A stretch of DNA of 64,000 nucleotides from Flavobacterium sp. (GCA_016721735.1 JADKHM010000001.1:248001-312000), one strand, 5' to 3'. Positions 8,746-17,591 are shown, numbered from the stretch's first letter. Program-made: numbers and translations. The notes: generated from the sequence alone by a model not told the origin.

Positions 8746-8801
8746 TGTCTAAGAAAAAAGCCAAAAAAAATAGTTATTTTAGTACGCAAATTAAAAACTA
8801 A
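8745..8801 (+). CDS. Possible 18-residue basic microprotein overlapping the DUF6495 stop
   Basis: An ATG at 8745 shares its A with the upstream TGA stop (TGATG), a classic coupling arrangement. It opens a frame that begins MSKKKAKKNSYF and ends at TAA 8799-8801. Eight of 18 residues are Lys or Asn and no domain is recognisable. It could be a real small protein or chance in A-rich sequence. Confidence 0.2.
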   Translation: MSKKKAKKNSYFSTQIKN

Positions 8802-8819
8802 AATTGCCGATTTTGATTC

Positions 8820-10820
8820 ATGGATATTCAACAAACAATTCAAACGCTGCGGGAAGAACTCAATCTTCATAATCATAATTATTATGTCCTTGATCAACCT
8901 ACCATTTCTGATTTTGAATTTGATCAAAAATTAAAACAACTTCAGGACTTAGAAAATCAAAACCCACAGTTTTTTGACGAGAATTCACCGACGCAAAGAG
9001 TTGGAGGCGCAATAACCAAAAACTTCCAAACCGTCATGCATGATTTTCGGATGTACTCGTTAGACAATTCTTATTCTAAAGAGGACTTAATTGAATGGGA
9101 AAACCGAATTCAAAAAGGCTTAGGTAACGTAAAACTTGACTACACCTGTGAATTAAAGTATGACGGTGCCTCAATTAGTATTACCTACGAGAATGGAATC
9201 CTTAAAAGAGCTGTTACACGTGGCGATGGTTTTCAAGGTGACGATGTAACCAACAATATCAAAACCATAAAGTCAATTCCATTAAAACTAAACGGAAAGG
9301 AATTCCCGCCTAGGTTTGATATTCGTGGCGAAATTATCTTGCCTTTTGCTGGTTTTGAGAAAATGAACCAAGATTTACTTGAGATTGGTGAAACGCCCTA
9401 TTCGAACCCCCGGAATACCGCTTCTGGAAGTCTGAAGTTGCAGGATAGTGCTGAAGTTGCAAAAAGACCACTTGAGTGTTTATTGTATTTTATTATTGGA
9501 AATCAACTTCCATTTGATAGTCAATTTCATAGTTTAGAAATGGCAAGAAAATGGGGATTTAAGGTGCCAAATGAAGCCAAACTTGCCCAAAACATGCAAG
9601 AAGTTTTCGAATACATTGCCTATTGGGATATTCATCGACATCATTTGCCTTACGAAACAGATGGTGTAGTCATCAAAGTAAATTCCTTCCAATACCAAGA
9701 GGAATTGGGTTATACGGCGAAATCACCCCGTTGGGCAATCGCCTACAAATTTAAGTCAGAACAAGTCGGCACAAAACTCAAGTCAATATCATACCAAGTT
9801 GGAAGAACTGGTGCAATCACTCCTGTCGCAAATCTAGAACCGGTGCAATTAGCAGGCACAATAGTAAAACGTGCTTCTCTTCACAATGCTGATCAAATTG
9901 AAAAATTAGATATTCGAATTGGCGACACTGTTTTTGTAGAAAAAGGAGGAGAAATAATTCCAAAAATCATAGCCGTCGACTTTAGTAAAAGAGATCCTGA
10001 CACGCACCCCACTGTCTATATTACACATTGCCCGGAATGCCATCATGAATTAATTCGTGGCGCAGATGAAGCCAATCACTATTGCCCAAATTTCTATGGT
10101 TGTCCACCACAGATTATCGGAAGAATTCAGCATTTTATTTCACGAAAAGCAATGGATATAGATGGACTTGGAGGAGAAACCGTTTCGCTTTTATATAGTA
10201 ATGGACTGATACACAACTATGCGGATTTATATGAATTGACAATCGAGCAGATTCTGCCTCTAGAGAGAATGGCGCAAAAATCAGCAGAGAATTTGATCCA
10301 AGGCATTGAAAAATCAAAGCAAATTCCGTTTGAAAATGTGCTTTTTGCTTTAGGTATTCGTTATGTTGGAGAAACAGTGGCCAAGAAATTAGCAAAGCAC
10401 TATAAGAATATTGATTCACTAAAACACGCCACTTTACTTGATCTGATTCTTGTGGATGAAATAGGGGAAAGGATTGCTACTAGTGTGGTGAGTTTCTTTG
10501 AAAATATTGAAAACCAAAAGATTATTGAGAGATTGATAGATCATGGACTTCAATTCGAAATTTCCAACAAGGTGAATCCCAATGCGACGAATAAACTAAA
10601 CAGTCAAATATTTGTTGTTTCTGGTGTTTTTTCAAAGTTCTCAAGAGATGAGCTCAAACAATTAATTGAAGACAATGGAGGAAAACTGGGAAGTTCTATT
10701 TCATCAAAGACCAATTACGTCGTAGCAGGAGAAAATATGGGGCCTGCTAAATTAGAAAAAGCGAATCAACTTGGGATTCCCATACTTTCGGAAGATGAAT
10801 TTGTATCTTTACTGCAGTAA
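8820..10820 (+). CDS. ligA: NAD-dependent DNA ligase
   Basis: Seals nicks in replication and repair using NAD+. The 666 residues carry the Ia domain and the adenylation domain with KYDG (catalytic K113 in CELKYDGASI). The OB-fold follows (SPRWAIAYKFKSEQ, then YQVGRTGAITPVA), with a four-cysteine zinc finger (CPEC...YCPNFYGC, about 404-426). Next come helix-hairpin-helix repeats (ALGIRYVGETVAKKLAKHY) and a C-terminal BRCT domain (about 590-666, with GGKLGSSISSKTNYVVAGE). Length and domain order are complete. A weak TAAAATTG box lies just upstream of the ATG. Confidence 0.97.
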   Translation: MDIQQTIQTLREELNLHNHNYYVLDQPTISDFEFDQKLKQLQDLENQNPQFFDENSPTQRVGGAITKNFQTVMHDFRMYSLDNSYSKEDLIEWENRIQKGLGNVKLDYTCELKYDGASISITYENGILKRAVTRGDGFQGDDVTNNIKTIKSIPLKLNGKEFPPRFDIRGEIILPFAGFEKMNQDLLEIGETPYSNPRNTASGSLKLQDSAEVAKRPLECLLYFIIGNQLPFDSQFHSLEMARKWGFKVPNEAKLAQNMQEVFEYIAYWDIHRHHLPYETDGVVIKVNSFQYQEELGYTAKSPRWAIAYKFKSEQVGTKLKSISYQVGRTGAITPVANLEPVQLAGTIVKRASLHNADQIEKLDIRIGDTVFVEKGGEIIPKIIAVDFSKRDPDTHPTVYITHCPECHHELIRGADEANHYCPNFYGCPPQIIGRIQHFISRKAMDIDGLGGETVSLLYSNGLIHNYADLYELTIEQILPLERMAQKSAENLIQGIEKSKQIPFENVLFALGIRYVGETVAKKLAKHYKNIDSLKHATLLDLILVDEIGERIATSVVSFFENIENQKIIERLIDHGLQFEISNKVNPNATNKLNSQIFVVSGVFSKFSRDELKQLIEDNGGKLGSSISSKTNYVVAGENMGPAKLEKANQLGIPILSEDEFVSLLQ

Positions 10821-10948
10821 TTGCTGAGTAACGATTTTAAATTGTCTTCAACTTTGAATTCCATACAATTAAATTTAAGTGTTAGATGCAATAATCCAAA
10901 ATAAATGTTAAATTTAGACCCGAAATACCCTTTGAAAATAAATTACAT

Positions 10949-11656
10949 ATGAAAAAAGATGAAGTCTGGTTTAAGAAATCACGATTACTAAATCCACTAA
11001 TTGCTTTTTATTTTTTTGTTGCATTTATCGAAATTATTGCTGAGTATAATAGAGACTATTTTTTTATAAGTTATACAAAGCCGCTGGCAATACCACTCTT
11101 AATGAGCATTTATTTGATTGTTGCCAAAGTCAAAAATAAATATTATTTGGTTGCGTTACTTTTGGCATTTATTGCGAATTTATTTCTTATTTCGGAATCG
11201 ATATCTTCCATAATTTCGGGTAGTTTATTTCTATTCTTATCGCAGTTGATTTTTATTTATATTGTGATTCAAAAAATTAAGTATCCAGGCGCTAGCTTGA
11301 TGTTGATTGGTAGCTTGCCCTACGCATGCGTTTGTTTCTTGGCGGCAGTCTTAATATATGAGAAAATAGGAGTGGAATTCTATTTATTTATCATTCAATC
11401 AATACTAATTACGTTCTTTGGCGGTTTGTCACTAGCCAATTACTTTACAAAATATAATAAGGCAAATTCGCAATTATTTACAAGTTCATTTTTACTTTCA
11501 ATTGCACAATTACTAATAATCCTCGAAAGTTCTTATGCAAGTAGTGGACTAGTACAAGCTTTGTCAACTGTTTTTTTAGTGTCAGGTAACTATATATTTT
11601 ATTTATATGTGGTAGATCAAGAAAAGAAACAAAAGAAATATAAGATAATCAAATAG
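10949..11656 (+). CDS. YhhN/TMEM86-like membrane protein, copy 1
   Basis: A 235-residue protein made almost entirely of hydrophobic helices (about seven to eight), ending in a Lys-rich tail (EKKQKKYKIIK). The N-terminal half resembles the YhhN/lysoplasmalogenase family: a KPLAIPLLMSIYL segment followed by a helix pair ALLLAFIANLFLIS. The family's expected Gly-Asp at the start of the fourth helix is replaced by Ala-Asn, so enzymatic activity is doubtful. It is the first of three tandem paralogues. Family assignment is tentative; the safe statement is a polytopic membrane protein. Confidence 0.5.
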   Translation: MKKDEVWFKKSRLLNPLIAFYFFVAFIEIIAEYNRDYFFISYTKPLAIPLLMSIYLIVAKVKNKYYLVALLLAFIANLFLISESISSIISGSLFLFLSQLIFIYIVIQKIKYPGASLMLIGSLPYACVCFLAAVLIYEKIGVEFYLFIIQSILITFFGGLSLANYFTKYNKANSQLFTSSFLLSIAQLLIILESSYASSGLVQALSTVFLVSGNYIFYLYVVDQEKKQKKYKIIK

Positions 11657-11690
11657 GAACGACTTAATACTAACTATTTCTAAACAAATA

Positions 11691-12386
11691 ATGCTTATGA
11701 ATTCTAGAATGAATTGGCATTATGTGCTAAACATTAGCTATTTTGCTTTGGCAGGAATGGAGTTCTTGGCAGAGATTTTTGCAGTTGCTTCGCTATCAAT
11801 GATTACAAGACTGTGTTTACCATTAATTTTGGGTTTGCTCTATTTCTCCTTGTCTACAAAGCAAAATCGTTTTTTTTATCTCCTCCTATTATTGTTAGTA
11901 CTGAGTAATACTTTCTTCTTTTTTAGAAACTCACCCGTTTTCTTTTACGGAATCGTAGCTTTTATTTTGCTTAGAATTGTCTCACTAGTCATTATTTTGA
12001 AAGAAACAAAAGATAATAATTACCTGCATATTATCGTTGCCTCTTTTCCTTTCCTAGTCATATTCTTTTATTTGATTTCTATTACGAACGAAATTACAGA
12101 CATTGAGTTTAATACTTTAATCCTGCAAAGTATTTTAATTTCTATTCTAGCAGGCGTTTCAATTACCAACTATTTCAAAGACGAAAACAGACAGCACTCG
12201 TGGCTATTGATCAGTACTTTGCTCTTTATTGGTCTACGCTTTATTGTATTTATTGAACGTTTCGTAATTTCCGATCTATCACTAATTTTCAATAGGCCAA
12301 TCGCTGTCATCTTAAACACTTTTGCTTTTTACACCTTTTATAAGTTCGTCATCGAAGCTGAACAGAATGAAAGTTACTCAAATTAG
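11691..12386 (+). CDS. YhhN/TMEM86-like membrane protein, copy 2
   Basis: A 231-residue polytopic membrane protein, paralogous to the flanking genes. Shared features are an early acidic helix (AGMEFLAEIFAV), a Pro/Leu-rich second segment (RLCLPLILGLLYFS), then LLLVLSNTFFFF, FPFLVIFFYLI, and a late ITNYFKDENRQHSWLLISTLLF block. As in copy 1, the Gly-Asp expected of active lysoplasmalogenases is missing (LSNTFF). The start could be either of the first two Met codons. It ends 3 bases before copy 3, so the triplet is probably one transcript. Substrate unknown. Confidence 0.5.
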   Translation: MLMNSRMNWHYVLNISYFALAGMEFLAEIFAVASLSMITRLCLPLILGLLYFSLSTKQNRFFYLLLLLLVLSNTFFFFRNSPVFFYGIVAFILLRIVSLVIILKETKDNNYLHIIVASFPFLVIFFYLISITNEITDIEFNTLILQSILISILAGVSITNYFKDENRQHSWLLISTLLFIGLRFIVFIERFVISDLSLIFNRPIAVILNTFAFYTFYKFVIEAEQNESYSN

Positions 12387-12389
12387 CAT

Positions 12390-13052
12390 ATGGCAACTCG
12401 TGAAATCAAAATAAAGGTTTTTACTACGCTATTTTTCGGAATAACATTGATATTGATTTTTGCTGAATATCTTAAAATTCAACAACTAGTTTTCTACGCA
12501 AAACCACTACTGATTCCATGTCTCGTAGCGCTCTATTTTAGTAAGTCTGTGAAAATTTGTCCTTACTATTTAGTTGCATTATTTTTTGCCCTTGTATCAA
12601 ATATCTTTTTACTATTCTCCGATCCTAAGTTACTGCTCTACGGGATTATTGCTTTTTTGTTTTACAGGATTACCAGCATTTTTGCGGTTGTAAAAAATGG
12701 AGATAGGGTGGCGCTTTTGCCATTGTTTTTAGCAACAGTTCCATTTCTCTTTATGTTTTCCTACCTCATCGATATTATGGTAAGTCCTGATCATCCCAGT
12801 TTCTACGCTACGATAGTCAATGATATTATTATCTCCATATTTTGTGGAATGGGCCTTTCAAATTATGTAATGAATGACAATAAACAAAATTCTTGGTTGC
12901 TTATTAGTACATTGCTGTTTTAATTTTTAGCAATTCTTTTTATGTTTGATAAGTTTTATTTGTCCTTTCAGATTTTTAAACCCTTATCTGCTTTGGTTTT
13001 CTCTCTGGGACATTTTGCCTTCCTAAAATTCATGGAAGAAGCAGAAAACTAA
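12390..13052 (+). pseudogene. YhhN/TMEM86-like membrane protein, copy 3, interrupted by an in-frame stop
   Basis: The first 177 codons encode a paralogue of copies 1 and 2 (LKIQQLVFYAKPLLIPCLVA, ALFFALVSNIFLLFSDP, NDNKQNSWLLISTLLF) and stop at TAA 12921-12923. The same frame then continues for 42 codons (FLAILFMFDKFYLSFQIF... to FLKFMEEAEN) before TAA at 13050-13052. The continuation aligns with the C-terminal helices and ...EAEQ tail of copy 2. A single substitution at 12921-12923 therefore removed the last quarter, or is a sequence error. The corrected protein would have 220 residues. The end overlaps the convergent nucleotidase gene by 4 bases. Confidence 0.6.
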
Positions 13053-13975
13053 ACGATAATCGATCTCCCAACGGAACTCTTACTCGTATTTACATCTAAG
13101 TAAAAATCAATTCTACCAAGGTTAATGCCGTAGCATCCGACCTGATTAACCAACACATCCTGGCCAATAGCATTTTTGAGAACCGTCGGTTTATCAAGAA
13201 AAGTATGGGTGTGACCGCCAATAATCAAATCGATATCCTGCGTCAATGCTGCCAGTTTCAAATCGCAAATCTTATCGGGATCATCTTTATATTTATAACC
13301 CAAATGCGACAAGCAAATGACCAAATCACATTTTTTTTCCTGTTTTAAAACCCGAACGATGTCTTGCGAAACGCCGACAGGATCATTGTAAATCGTCTCT
13401 TTATAGTTTTTCTTGTCTACCAATCCATCAAGGCCAACTCCTAAACCAAAAACGCCGACCTTAATTCCGTTCTTGTGTAAAATCGTATAGGGCTTTACTT
13501 TTCCATCTAAAACCGTATTCTTAAAATCGTAATTGGCGGAAACAAAGTCAAATTTAGCGTGCGGCAATTGACTATTAAAACCATCAATGCCGTTATCAAA
13601 GTCATGATTTCCCATTGTTGCCACGTCATATTTCATCATACTCATGAGTTTGAATTCTAGTTCGCCACCGTAATAGTTAAAATAAGGTGTTCCTTGAAAA
13701 ATATCGCCAGCGTCCAACAAAAGCAAATTTGGATTTTCTTTCCGGATCATCTCTATCAAGGCAGCTCGTCGTGCAACACCGCCCATGTTGGGATTCTTGG
13801 GATGATTGGGAGGAAACGGATCAATATAACTGTGCACGTCATTCGTATGAAGAATGGTCAAATGCTTGGTGTCGCAAGAGGAAAAATCCAGCGATTTATA
13901 ACTGCTCAACGACATTCCCAATCCAACAAATGCTGCGGTTGCCGCTGTTTTTTCAATAAATTCTCTTCTTTTCAT
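13049..13975 (-). CDS. 5'-nucleotidase, metallophosphatase domain protein
   Basis: A 308-residue exported metallophosphoesterase corresponding to the N-terminal domain of UshA-type 5'-nucleotidases. Dinuclear metal motifs are complete: HTNDVHSY, DAGDIFQG, MGNHDFDNG and IGGHTHTFL. The N-terminus (MKRREFIEKTAATAAFVGLG) looks like a twin-arginine signal with RRxFIxK. It lies downstream of, and in the same direction as, the gene for the matching C-terminal domain, so the two parts appear to be made as separate proteins. The 125-base gap between them holds composite repeat copy 2. Likely periplasmic nucleotide or sugar-nucleotide hydrolase; substrate not readable. Confidence 0.9.
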   Translation of the reverse strand: MKRREFIEKTAATAAFVGLGMSLSSYKSLDFSSCDTKHLTILHTNDVHSYIDPFPPNHPKNPNMGGVARRAALIEMIRKENPNLLLLDAGDIFQGTPYFNYYGGELEFKLMSMMKYDVATMGNHDFDNGIDGFNSQLPHAKFDFVSANYDFKNTVLDGKVKPYTILHKNGIKVGVFGLGVGLDGLVDKKNYKETIYNDPVGVSQDIVRVLKQEKKCDLVICLSHLGYKYKDDPDKICDLKLAALTQDIDLIIGGHTHTFLDKPTVLKNAIGQDVLVNQVGCYGINLGRIDFYLDVNTSKSSVGRSIIV

Positions 13976-13988
13976 TGTGGTTTCTTTA

Positions 13989-14096
13989 GGAGCTAATTCC
14001 TGCTTTCGCCTTTATCTTTTTTTTTGGATATGTCCTACGCTGTGCTTCGGATCAATCCTAAAAAAAAGGATGTCGGCTCTATCAGGGCTAGGGCTC
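13989..14096 (+). repeat. Composite intergenic repeat, copy 2
   Basis: The left arm GAGCTAATTCCTGC...TTATCTTTT starts at 13990 and the right arm AAAAGGATGTCGG...GGGCTAGGG ends at about 14093. The core forms a hairpin (TTTTTTTTGGAT against ATCCtAAAAAAAA) with a loop of about 24 bases. It is more diverged than copies 3-5 and sits between the two nucleotidase genes. Confidence 0.65.
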
Positions 14097-14100
14097 GTCG

Positions 14101-14880
14101 TTATTTTTCGACACTTATTCTTAAGTCACTCAGTAATGGCACAGTTTCAACCTCAGTAAAATAATCGATTAGAATGTTCCGCAACTTATAATCTAAATCG
14201 TACTTAGCAATGCCTTTCTTGAAAAAGACCATATTATCTCCACCATTTGATAAGTAATCGTTGGTTCCTACATAATAAGTAGTATTTCGATCAAATGGCT
14301 TTCCCTGTATCACAATATCTTTTGCGACGTTGTCTTTGCCAATCGTAAAAGTCATTCCGTATAATGGATGCGGTTTTTTTTCTGCAATAAAGTATTGTAC
14401 AAGTTCCTCAATCTGTTCGCCTTTGAGGGCAATAACGACCAAACTGTTTTCAAAAGGCATGATTTCATATGCTGTCCGAGCAGTTACATTCCCTTTTGGA
14501 ATAATGCTACGAATTCCACCATGATTCAACAATACGAGATCTATCGATTTGTTTTCTCGCATTTTAAAAACGGGGTTTCCTTTTTCAAAAACCACTTGCG
14601 AAAATAAATTTCCCATCGGGGTTTGCCATTCACCATTTTTATCTAATGTTTCTGGTGCAATGGCTAGAACTGTACTTAAATCTTTGTCAATGTGGTCCTT
14701 ATAAGGTTGAACGAATTCTGTGATTTCCGATACCTCTTTCGTATTGTTTGTAATCGGTATTAATTTGCCTTCAATTTTCGTTACACTTAGATTTGTAGAG
14801 CTACAAGCGCTAACAAATAGATATGTTAAGAATAAAACAAAATGGGCTAATACAACGTTATAGTTTTTTAGTTTTGCCAT
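14101..14880 (-). CDS. 5'-nucleotidase C-terminal domain lipoprotein
   Basis: A 259-residue lipoprotein (signal ending LFVSAC, lipidated Cys near residue 26) carrying the substrate-specificity domain of 5'-nucleotidases. Diagnostic motifs are LLNHGGIRSIIPKGNVT, MPFENSLVVIALKGEQI and YYVGTNDYLSNGGDNM, which form the nucleoside-binding pocket. It lacks the metal-binding catalytic domain, which is encoded by the next gene downstream on the same strand. In known enzymes both domains are needed for catalysis, so the two products probably form one periplasmic complex; this is inference. Its start faces the DUF6913 gene across a 48-base divergent region. Confidence 0.88.
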   Translation of the reverse strand: MAKLKNYNVVLAHFVLFLTYLFVSACSSTNLSVTKIEGKLIPITNNTKEVSEITEFVQPYKDHIDKDLSTVLAIAPETLDKNGEWQTPMGNLFSQVVFEKGNPVFKMRENKSIDLVLLNHGGIRSIIPKGNVTARTAYEIMPFENSLVVIALKGEQIEELVQYFIAEKKPHPLYGMTFTIGKDNVAKDIVIQGKPFDRNTTYYVGTNDYLSNGGDNMVFFKKGIAKYDLDYKLRNILIDYFTEVETVPLLSDLRISVEK

Positions 14881-14901
14881 CCGAAATGAAACTTATTTAA
14901 T

Positions 14902-14909
14902 TAAATTTG
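14902..14909 (+). promoter_or_regulatory. -7 box of the DUF6913-dapA promoter
   Basis: TAAATTTG matches TAnnTTTG, and the box ends 19 bases before the ATG at 14929. No clear TTG is seen at -33. Confidence 0.45.
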
Positions 14910-14928
14910 TCAACCAAGTAAAAGTAGT

Positions 14929-15447
14929 ATGTTTTTAAATTATTTAAAGAATTTTTTTACTCAAAAAATAGTCAAGAAGAGTATTAATAATGTAAATCAC
15001 GTTCCTTTAAGTAACACAATTCAAACAATAGGGATTATTTTCGACGAAAGTTACTTTTACGAAAAAGAGGCATTAGTTCAAGAGTTAATTCAAAAAGGAA
15101 TTCAAGAAAATAACGTTAAAGTTCTAGTTTTCAAAGACAAAATAAAGAAAACAGAAACATTTGATTATCCCACATTTTGCCATAAAGATTTGAGTTGGAC
15201 TGCAACTTTTGAAAAGTCAGATGTGAAAGAGTTTGTTGCCCAAAAATTCGATTTATTGATCAATTATTACGATACGGAAAAATCAGCTTTGTTATTAGTT
15301 TCAAATCAGTCGAAAGCCAATTTCAAAGTTGGATTTTCATCCATTGATAGCAAACTAAACCATTTCATGATCAATACCAACGCCGAAAACTACAAGGTTT
15401 TCATCGAAGAGCTTTTCAAATATCTAAAAATATTAAACAAAATATAA
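14929..15447 (+). CDS. DUF6913 family protein
   Basis: A 172-residue cytoplasmic alpha/beta protein of unknown function. The N-terminal helix is basic (FLNYLKNFFTQKIVKKSINN). The body contains IQTIGIIFDESYFYEKEALV, FDLLINYYDTEKSALLLVS and NQSKANFKVGF, which I recall as characteristic of the flavobacterial DUF6913 family. It lies 6 bases upstream of dapA, an arrangement that suggests cotranscription with lysine/diaminopimelate synthesis, but it has no catalytic motif that I recognise. Confidence 0.7.
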   Translation: MFLNYLKNFFTQKIVKKSINNVNHVPLSNTIQTIGIIFDESYFYEKEALVQELIQKGIQENNVKVLVFKDKIKKTETFDYPTFCHKDLSWTATFEKSDVKEFVAQKFDLLINYYDTEKSALLLVSNQSKANFKVGFSSIDSKLNHFMINTNAENYKVFIEELFKYLKILNKI

Positions 15448-15453
15448 ATCAAT

Positions 15454-16329
15454 ATGCAATCACTAATTGGAACTGGAGTTGCACTAGTAACGCCTTTTAA
15501 GAAAGATTTGACCGTCGATGTTGAAGCTTTGAAACGAATAGTCAACTTTCAAATCGACAATCAAATAGAATACCTTGTTGTACTAGGAACAACTGCTGAG
15601 AATGTTACTTTGAGCTCAGATGAAAAGGAATTGGTGATTCAAACGGTGATTGAGGCGAACGCCAATCGACTTCCATTGGTTCTCGGCGTGGGAGGTAACA
15701 ATACTTCGCAGGTTATTCATGAATTGCAAAATCGTGATTTGTCTGCATTTGCAGCTATTCTATCGGTATCTCCGTATTATAATAAGCCAACTCAAGAAGG
15801 AATCTACCAACATTTTAAAGCAATTTCTGAAGCGTCTCAAAAGCCAATAATCCTTTATAATGTTCCAGCAAGAACAGGAAGTAATATATTGCCTTCAACA
15901 GTGCTGCGATTGGCAAACGATTGCAAAAACATTGTCGCGATTAAAGAAGCGGCAGGCGACATCGTTCAAGCCATGCAATTAATTCAGAACAAACCAAAAG
16001 ATTTTCTTGTCATTTCTGGCGATGATATGATTGCATTGCCTATGGTTTTAGCAGGAGGAAGTGGAGTAATTTCGGTAATCGGAGAAGGAATTCCCAAACT
16101 TTTCTCCGAAATGATTCGATTGGGTTTACAGTATAAAGTAAAAGAAGCGTACGCTATTCACTACCGTGTTGCTAATGGCATCGATTTGATTTTTGAACAA
16201 GGTAATCCGGCAGGAATTAAAGAGATTTTCAAACACTTAGGTATTTCTGAAAATACGGTTCGACTTCCGTTGGTAAATGTCGATGATAATTTGGCGAAAA
16301 GGATCATAAATTTCATGGAGAAATTGTAG
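15454..16329 (+). CDS. dapA: 4-hydroxy-tetrahydrodipicolinate synthase
   Basis: Condenses pyruvate with aspartate semialdehyde, the first committed step to diaminopimelate and lysine. The 291-residue TIM barrel has GTTAEN (45-50, the variant of GTTGES usual in Bacteroidota), Y109 in SPYYNKP, Y135 in LYNVPARTG and the Schiff-base K164 in VAIKEAAGD. GDDMIALP and GGSGVISVIG complete the fold. The start lies 6 bases after DUF6913. Aldolase-family relatives exist, but the full active-site set supports DapA. Confidence 0.95.
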   Translation: MQSLIGTGVALVTPFKKDLTVDVEALKRIVNFQIDNQIEYLVVLGTTAENVTLSSDEKELVIQTVIEANANRLPLVLGVGGNNTSQVIHELQNRDLSAFAAILSVSPYYNKPTQEGIYQHFKAISEASQKPIILYNVPARTGSNILPSTVLRLANDCKNIVAIKEAAGDIVQAMQLIQNKPKDFLVISGDDMIALPMVLAGGSGVISVIGEGIPKLFSEMIRLGLQYKVKEAYAIHYRVANGIDLIFEQGNPAGIKEIFKHLGISENTVRLPLVNVDDNLAKRIINFMEKL

Positions 16330-16373
16330 CTTTTTCTTATTTCGTATCTTATTTTTAATAATGCGAAAAATAT

Positions 16374-16403
16374 TTTGTAGTGTCCATTTAATAACTAAAT
16401 TTG
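16374..16403 (+). promoter_or_regulatory. Promoter of the bamD-rpoZ-coaBC-DUF4835-recN cluster
   Basis: TTTG (16374-16377) and TAAATTTG (16396-16403), 18 bases apart, fit the Bacteroidota -33/-7 consensus. The box ends 57 bases before the bamD ATG. Confidence 0.65.
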
Positions 16404-16460
16404 CGGTTCGTTTTGACAGGTCTAAAAAAGCTGTAAATCAACAAGAATATCCCAAAAATA

Positions 16461-17255
16461 ATGAGTAAATTTTTGTCTTTTTTGACTTTTGCAGTCCTAA
16501 TTAGTTCATGCAGTCCGTATCAGAAAGCGCTGAAATCAGATGATGTTTCGGTAAAGTATGCCCAAGCAGAAATAAAATACGACGCAAAAAAATACAATAA
16601 AGCCATTCGTCTTTTTGAACAATTGGCGCCTGCTTTTCGAGGAAAGCCGCAGTCGGAAAAGATGTTTTATATGTATGCGCAGTCGTATTATAAAACCGAG
16701 CAGTATTATTTAGCAGGGTATCAATTTGAGAGTTTTGTTTCAAGTTATCCAAAAAGTGAAAAGATTGAAGAGACGGCCTATTTGGTTGGAAAATGTTATT
16801 CGATGTTGTCTCCGCCTTATAGTTTAGATCAAACCGAAACGATAAAAGCAATTGATAAATTACAGACTTTTATTGATACTTATCCCAATTCTACATACTT
16901 GCCTGATGCTAATGCCATTCTAAAAGAACTAACGGGTAAGATTGAAAAGAAATATTTCGAGATTGCAAAACAGTATAATACAATTTCTGATCACAAAGCT
17001 GCGTTAGTGGCGCTAGATAATTTTATTGACGCCTATCCAGGAACGCCTTATAAAGAAGCAGCATTGTATTACAGATTAGATTCTGCCTACAAGCTTGCGA
17101 TCAATAGTGTTCCAGCAAAAATGGAAGAAAGATTGAAAAATGCCAAAATAGCGTATACCAACCTTGTGAAATTTAAAGAAGGTTCTAAATACAAAGAAAA
17201 AGCAGACGAGATGCTTACTAGGATTGATAAAGAATTACAACAATTTTCTAAATAG
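16461..17255 (+). CDS. bamD: Outer-membrane protein assembly lipoprotein BamD
   Basis: A 264-residue lipoprotein with lipobox LISSC (Cys17). Tandem TPR-like helix pairs follow, for example YNKAIRLFEQLAPAF, QYYLAGYQFESFVSSYPKSE and AALVALDNFIDAYPGTPYKE, the repeat pattern of BamD/YfiO. BamD is the essential lipoprotein partner of BamA in inserting beta-barrel proteins into the outer membrane. It heads a cluster with rpoZ (8 bases downstream), coaBC, DUF4835 and recN that is common in flavobacteria. Confidence 0.92.
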   Translation: MSKFLSFLTFAVLISSCSPYQKALKSDDVSVKYAQAEIKYDAKKYNKAIRLFEQLAPAFRGKPQSEKMFYMYAQSYYKTEQYYLAGYQFESFVSSYPKSEKIEETAYLVGKCYSMLSPPYSLDQTETIKAIDKLQTFIDTYPNSTYLPDANAILKELTGKIEKKYFEIAKQYNTISDHKAALVALDNFIDAYPGTPYKEAALYYRLDSAYKLAINSVPAKMEERLKNAKIAYTNLVKFKEGSKYKEKADEMLTRIDKELQQFSK

Positions 17256-17263
17256 ATTAAGTC

Positions 17264-17584
17264 ATGGATTTAAAAAAGACGAATGCGCCAGTAAACACAA
17301 TAACCTACAACAAAAGTGTTATTGAAGAGCCAACTGGTAATGTGTATGAAGCAATTACAATAATGGCAAAAAGAGCCAATCAAATCAATTCGGAAATTAA
17401 GAAAGAATTGACTGAGAAATTAGAGGAATTTGCGACTTATAATGATAGTTTAGAAGAAGTTTTTGAAAATAAAGAGCAAATAGAAGTTTCTAAATTCTAC
17501 GAAAAATTACCAAAACCTCACGCTTTAGCGGTACAGGAATGGTTAGATGGTAAGATCTACCATAGATCAGATAACGCAAAATAA
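17264..17584 (+). CDS. rpoZ: DNA-directed RNA polymerase omega subunit (Bacteroidota type)
   Basis: A 106-residue Rpb6/omega-type protein. The central helix GNVYEAITIMAKRANQINSEIK corresponds to the conserved omega motif that clamps the beta' C-terminus. A longer acidic tail (EKLEEFATYNDSLEEVFENK...) is typical of this phylum. Omega assists assembly and stability of RNA polymerase. It sits between bamD and coaBC with 7-8 base gaps, the usual flavobacterial location. Confidence 0.88.
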   Translation: MDLKKTNAPVNTITYNKSVIEEPTGNVYEAITIMAKRANQINSEIKKELTEKLEEFATYNDSLEEVFENKEQIEVSKFYEKLPKPHALAVQEWLDGKIYHRSDNAK

Positions 17585-17591
17585 TTATTTG

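Noticed and set aside
12921..12923. Stop-codon readthrough or recoding in the third YhhN-like gene
   Set aside because: TAA is the strongest stop, there is no visible stimulatory structure, and copies 1 and 2 have sense codons there; mutation or error is simpler.
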